Below are positions 5,376 to 6,425 of a stretch of DNA of 6,425 nucleotides, piece after piece (position 1 is the first letter of the stretch; each line of letters opens with the position of its first letter). The stretch lies in contig JAGOBX010000210.1 in NCBI GenBank assembly GCA_017999075.1, positions 1 to 6,425 on the forward strand, read 5' to 3'. Origin of the DNA: JAGOBX01 sp017999075 [NCBI: Candidatus Babelota bacterium] (lineage in GTDB: Bacteria > JAGOBX01). The position numbers and the translations under genes were made by a program. The notes beneath the pieces are model-generated. The model worked only from the letters and a program-made list of their open reading frames with translations, was not told where the DNA came from and made no database searches.

Positions 5376-6425
5376 ATGAAAAAAATACGTGTTTTTATTA
5401 TAGAAGATGAAAAAGATACATTAAATATGTTAATCACATATTTGAAAAAAAATAGTTTTGAAGTAAGCGGATATGCTTTAAATGGAAATGATGCTATTCA
5501 AATTATAAAGAATAATCAATCAGATATAATATTAACTGATATTGGGCTGCCAGGTGAGTTTGACGGAATTGAAACTATTGAAATAATTCAGCAGGAAAAT
5601 GATATTCCAGTAATATTTATTACCGGATTTGATTCACAAGATTTGATTGATAGAGCAAAAAAAATTAAGTATGCAACTTATCTGCATAAACCTATTGATT
5701 TAAATAATTTAAGCGCTGCAATTGAGATTGGATTATATCAAAAAAATTCGGATAATATTTTTATTAATTCAATTAGCGAAGCGTATTCTTATAATAAAAT
5801 AATTTATAATAATAACAATATTCCAGCAGATTATATAATAATTACAGTAAACGACAATTTTGCTAAAATATTAGGATTGGATAAAAAAAATATTTGCGGC
5901 AGAAAAGCGTCGGAACTATATGATTTGCAAAATGTGGAATTGAAAAATGATTTTTATAACTTGTTAAAAATATACTCAAACTTGAAACCGAATGGGGAAA
6001 AAAATGAGTTTGAAAGGTACTCCCCAATTACCAGAAAATGGTATAAAATAATTACATATTCGCTAAAAAATGAATATTTTATAACATTAAGAAGTGATGT
6101 TACCGAATTAAAAAGAAAAGATAAGTATTTGCTTGAGTTTTATACTTCATTACAGTTGATTCCAAGTATAGTTGTAATTACTGATGTTGATGGAAATTTT
6201 GAATTTGTAAATTCTGCATTTGAAAGGGTAACAGGATATATAATTGCTGATGTACAGGGCATATCCACCAAAATTTTAAAATCCGAAAATTATGATCCTG
6301 GTTATATTAAAAATTTGTGGGATACAATAAAATCAGGAAATATCTGGCGCGGGGAGTTTTACAACCGTAAAAAAAATGGAGAGTTATATTATGAATTTGC
6401 GATAATCGGTTCAATTAAAAATGAA
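5376..6425 (+). CDS. Response-regulator receiver domain fused to two PAS domains, C-terminus beyond window
   Basis: The frame is open for 350 codons to the right edge, so the output domain is missing. Residues 1-122 are a CheY-like receiver: acidic pair E10-D11, phospho-acceptor D55 in LTDIGLPGEFDG, T83 in FITGF and K105 in HKP, so all phosphorylation residues are present. Residues about 130-246 form a first PAS domain (DYIIITVNDNFAKILGL, KWYKI, ending DVTELKRK). Residues about 251-350 form a second (VVITDVDGNFEFVNSAFERV, then WRGEFYNRKKNGE). The pattern suggests a cytoplasmic hybrid signalling protein, most often with a HisKA-HATPase or a GGDEF output; which one cannot be seen. No transmembrane segment or signal peptide is present. 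The start is set by the in-frame TAA at 5358 and the only ATG after it; no Shine-Dalgarno is visible. It is divergent from the surface-protein gene. Confidence 0.9.
   Translation, partial: MKKIRVFIIEDEKDTLNMLITYLKKNSFEVSGYALNGNDAIQIIKNNQSDIILTDIGLPGEFDGIETIEIIQQENDIPVIFITGFDSQDLIDRAKKIKYATYLHKPIDLNNLSAAIEIGLYQKNSDNIFINSISEAYSYNKIIYNNNNIPADYIIITVNDNFAKILGLDKKNICGRKASELYDLQNVELKNDFYNLLKIYSNLKPNGEKNEFERYSPITRKWYKIITYSLKNEYFITLRSDVTELKRKDKYLLEFYTSLQLIPSIVVITDVDGNFEFVNSAFERVTGYIIADVQGISTKILKSENYDPGYIKNLWDTIKSGNIWRGEFYNRKKNGELYYEFAIIGSIKNE

Overview
The window is AT-rich bacterial DNA, most likely from a Gram-negative, free-living or sediment-type lineage. That guess rests on three things: a very large secreted mosaic protein built from FN3 domains and a beta-helix, a response regulator fused to PAS domains, and weak or absent Shine-Dalgarno sequences. 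I cannot name the phylum. Bacteroidota/Ignavibacteria-like or Elusimicrobia-like lineages would all fit, but the -35/-10 candidates look like classical TTGACA/TATAAT promoters rather than the Bacteroidota type.

Layout from left to right. (1) Positions 1-117, minus strand: the first 39 codons of a CPA2-type cation:proton antiporter, cut by the window edge. (2) Positions 118-801: 684 bases without a convincing protein gene but with considerable structure. There are three minus-strand promoter candidates with perfect TTGACA -35 boxes and 17-base spacers. Two of them lie in tandem 40 bases apart, and they fire into a stretch holding three hairpins (one GC-rich) and a thrice-repeated GTAACC-containing motif. 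This is the best candidate in the window for something undescribed: either a small structured RNA or a structured leader of the antiporter mRNA. (3) Positions 802-5019, minus strand: one intact 1405-residue secreted protein. In order it has a signal peptide, an N-terminal domain ending in a WAYES motif, an FN3-like domain, three near-identical FN3 repeats at an exact 93-residue period, a parallel beta-helix of about 13 coils, two further FN3/Ig-like domains, and three C-terminal repeats at an exact 38-residue period. (4) Positions 5020-5375: a 356-base divergent intergenic region with a good plus-strand promoter candidate. (5) Positions 5376-6425, plus strand: the first 350 codons of a response-regulator receiver-PAS-PAS protein that runs off the right edge.

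The three genes do not form an obvious pathway. The sensory protein and the surface protein are divergently transcribed from a shared region, so regulation of one by the other is possible but unproven. The antiporter lies downstream of the surface-protein gene on the same strand, but the long gap, a possible terminator and its own promoter argue that it is transcribed separately.
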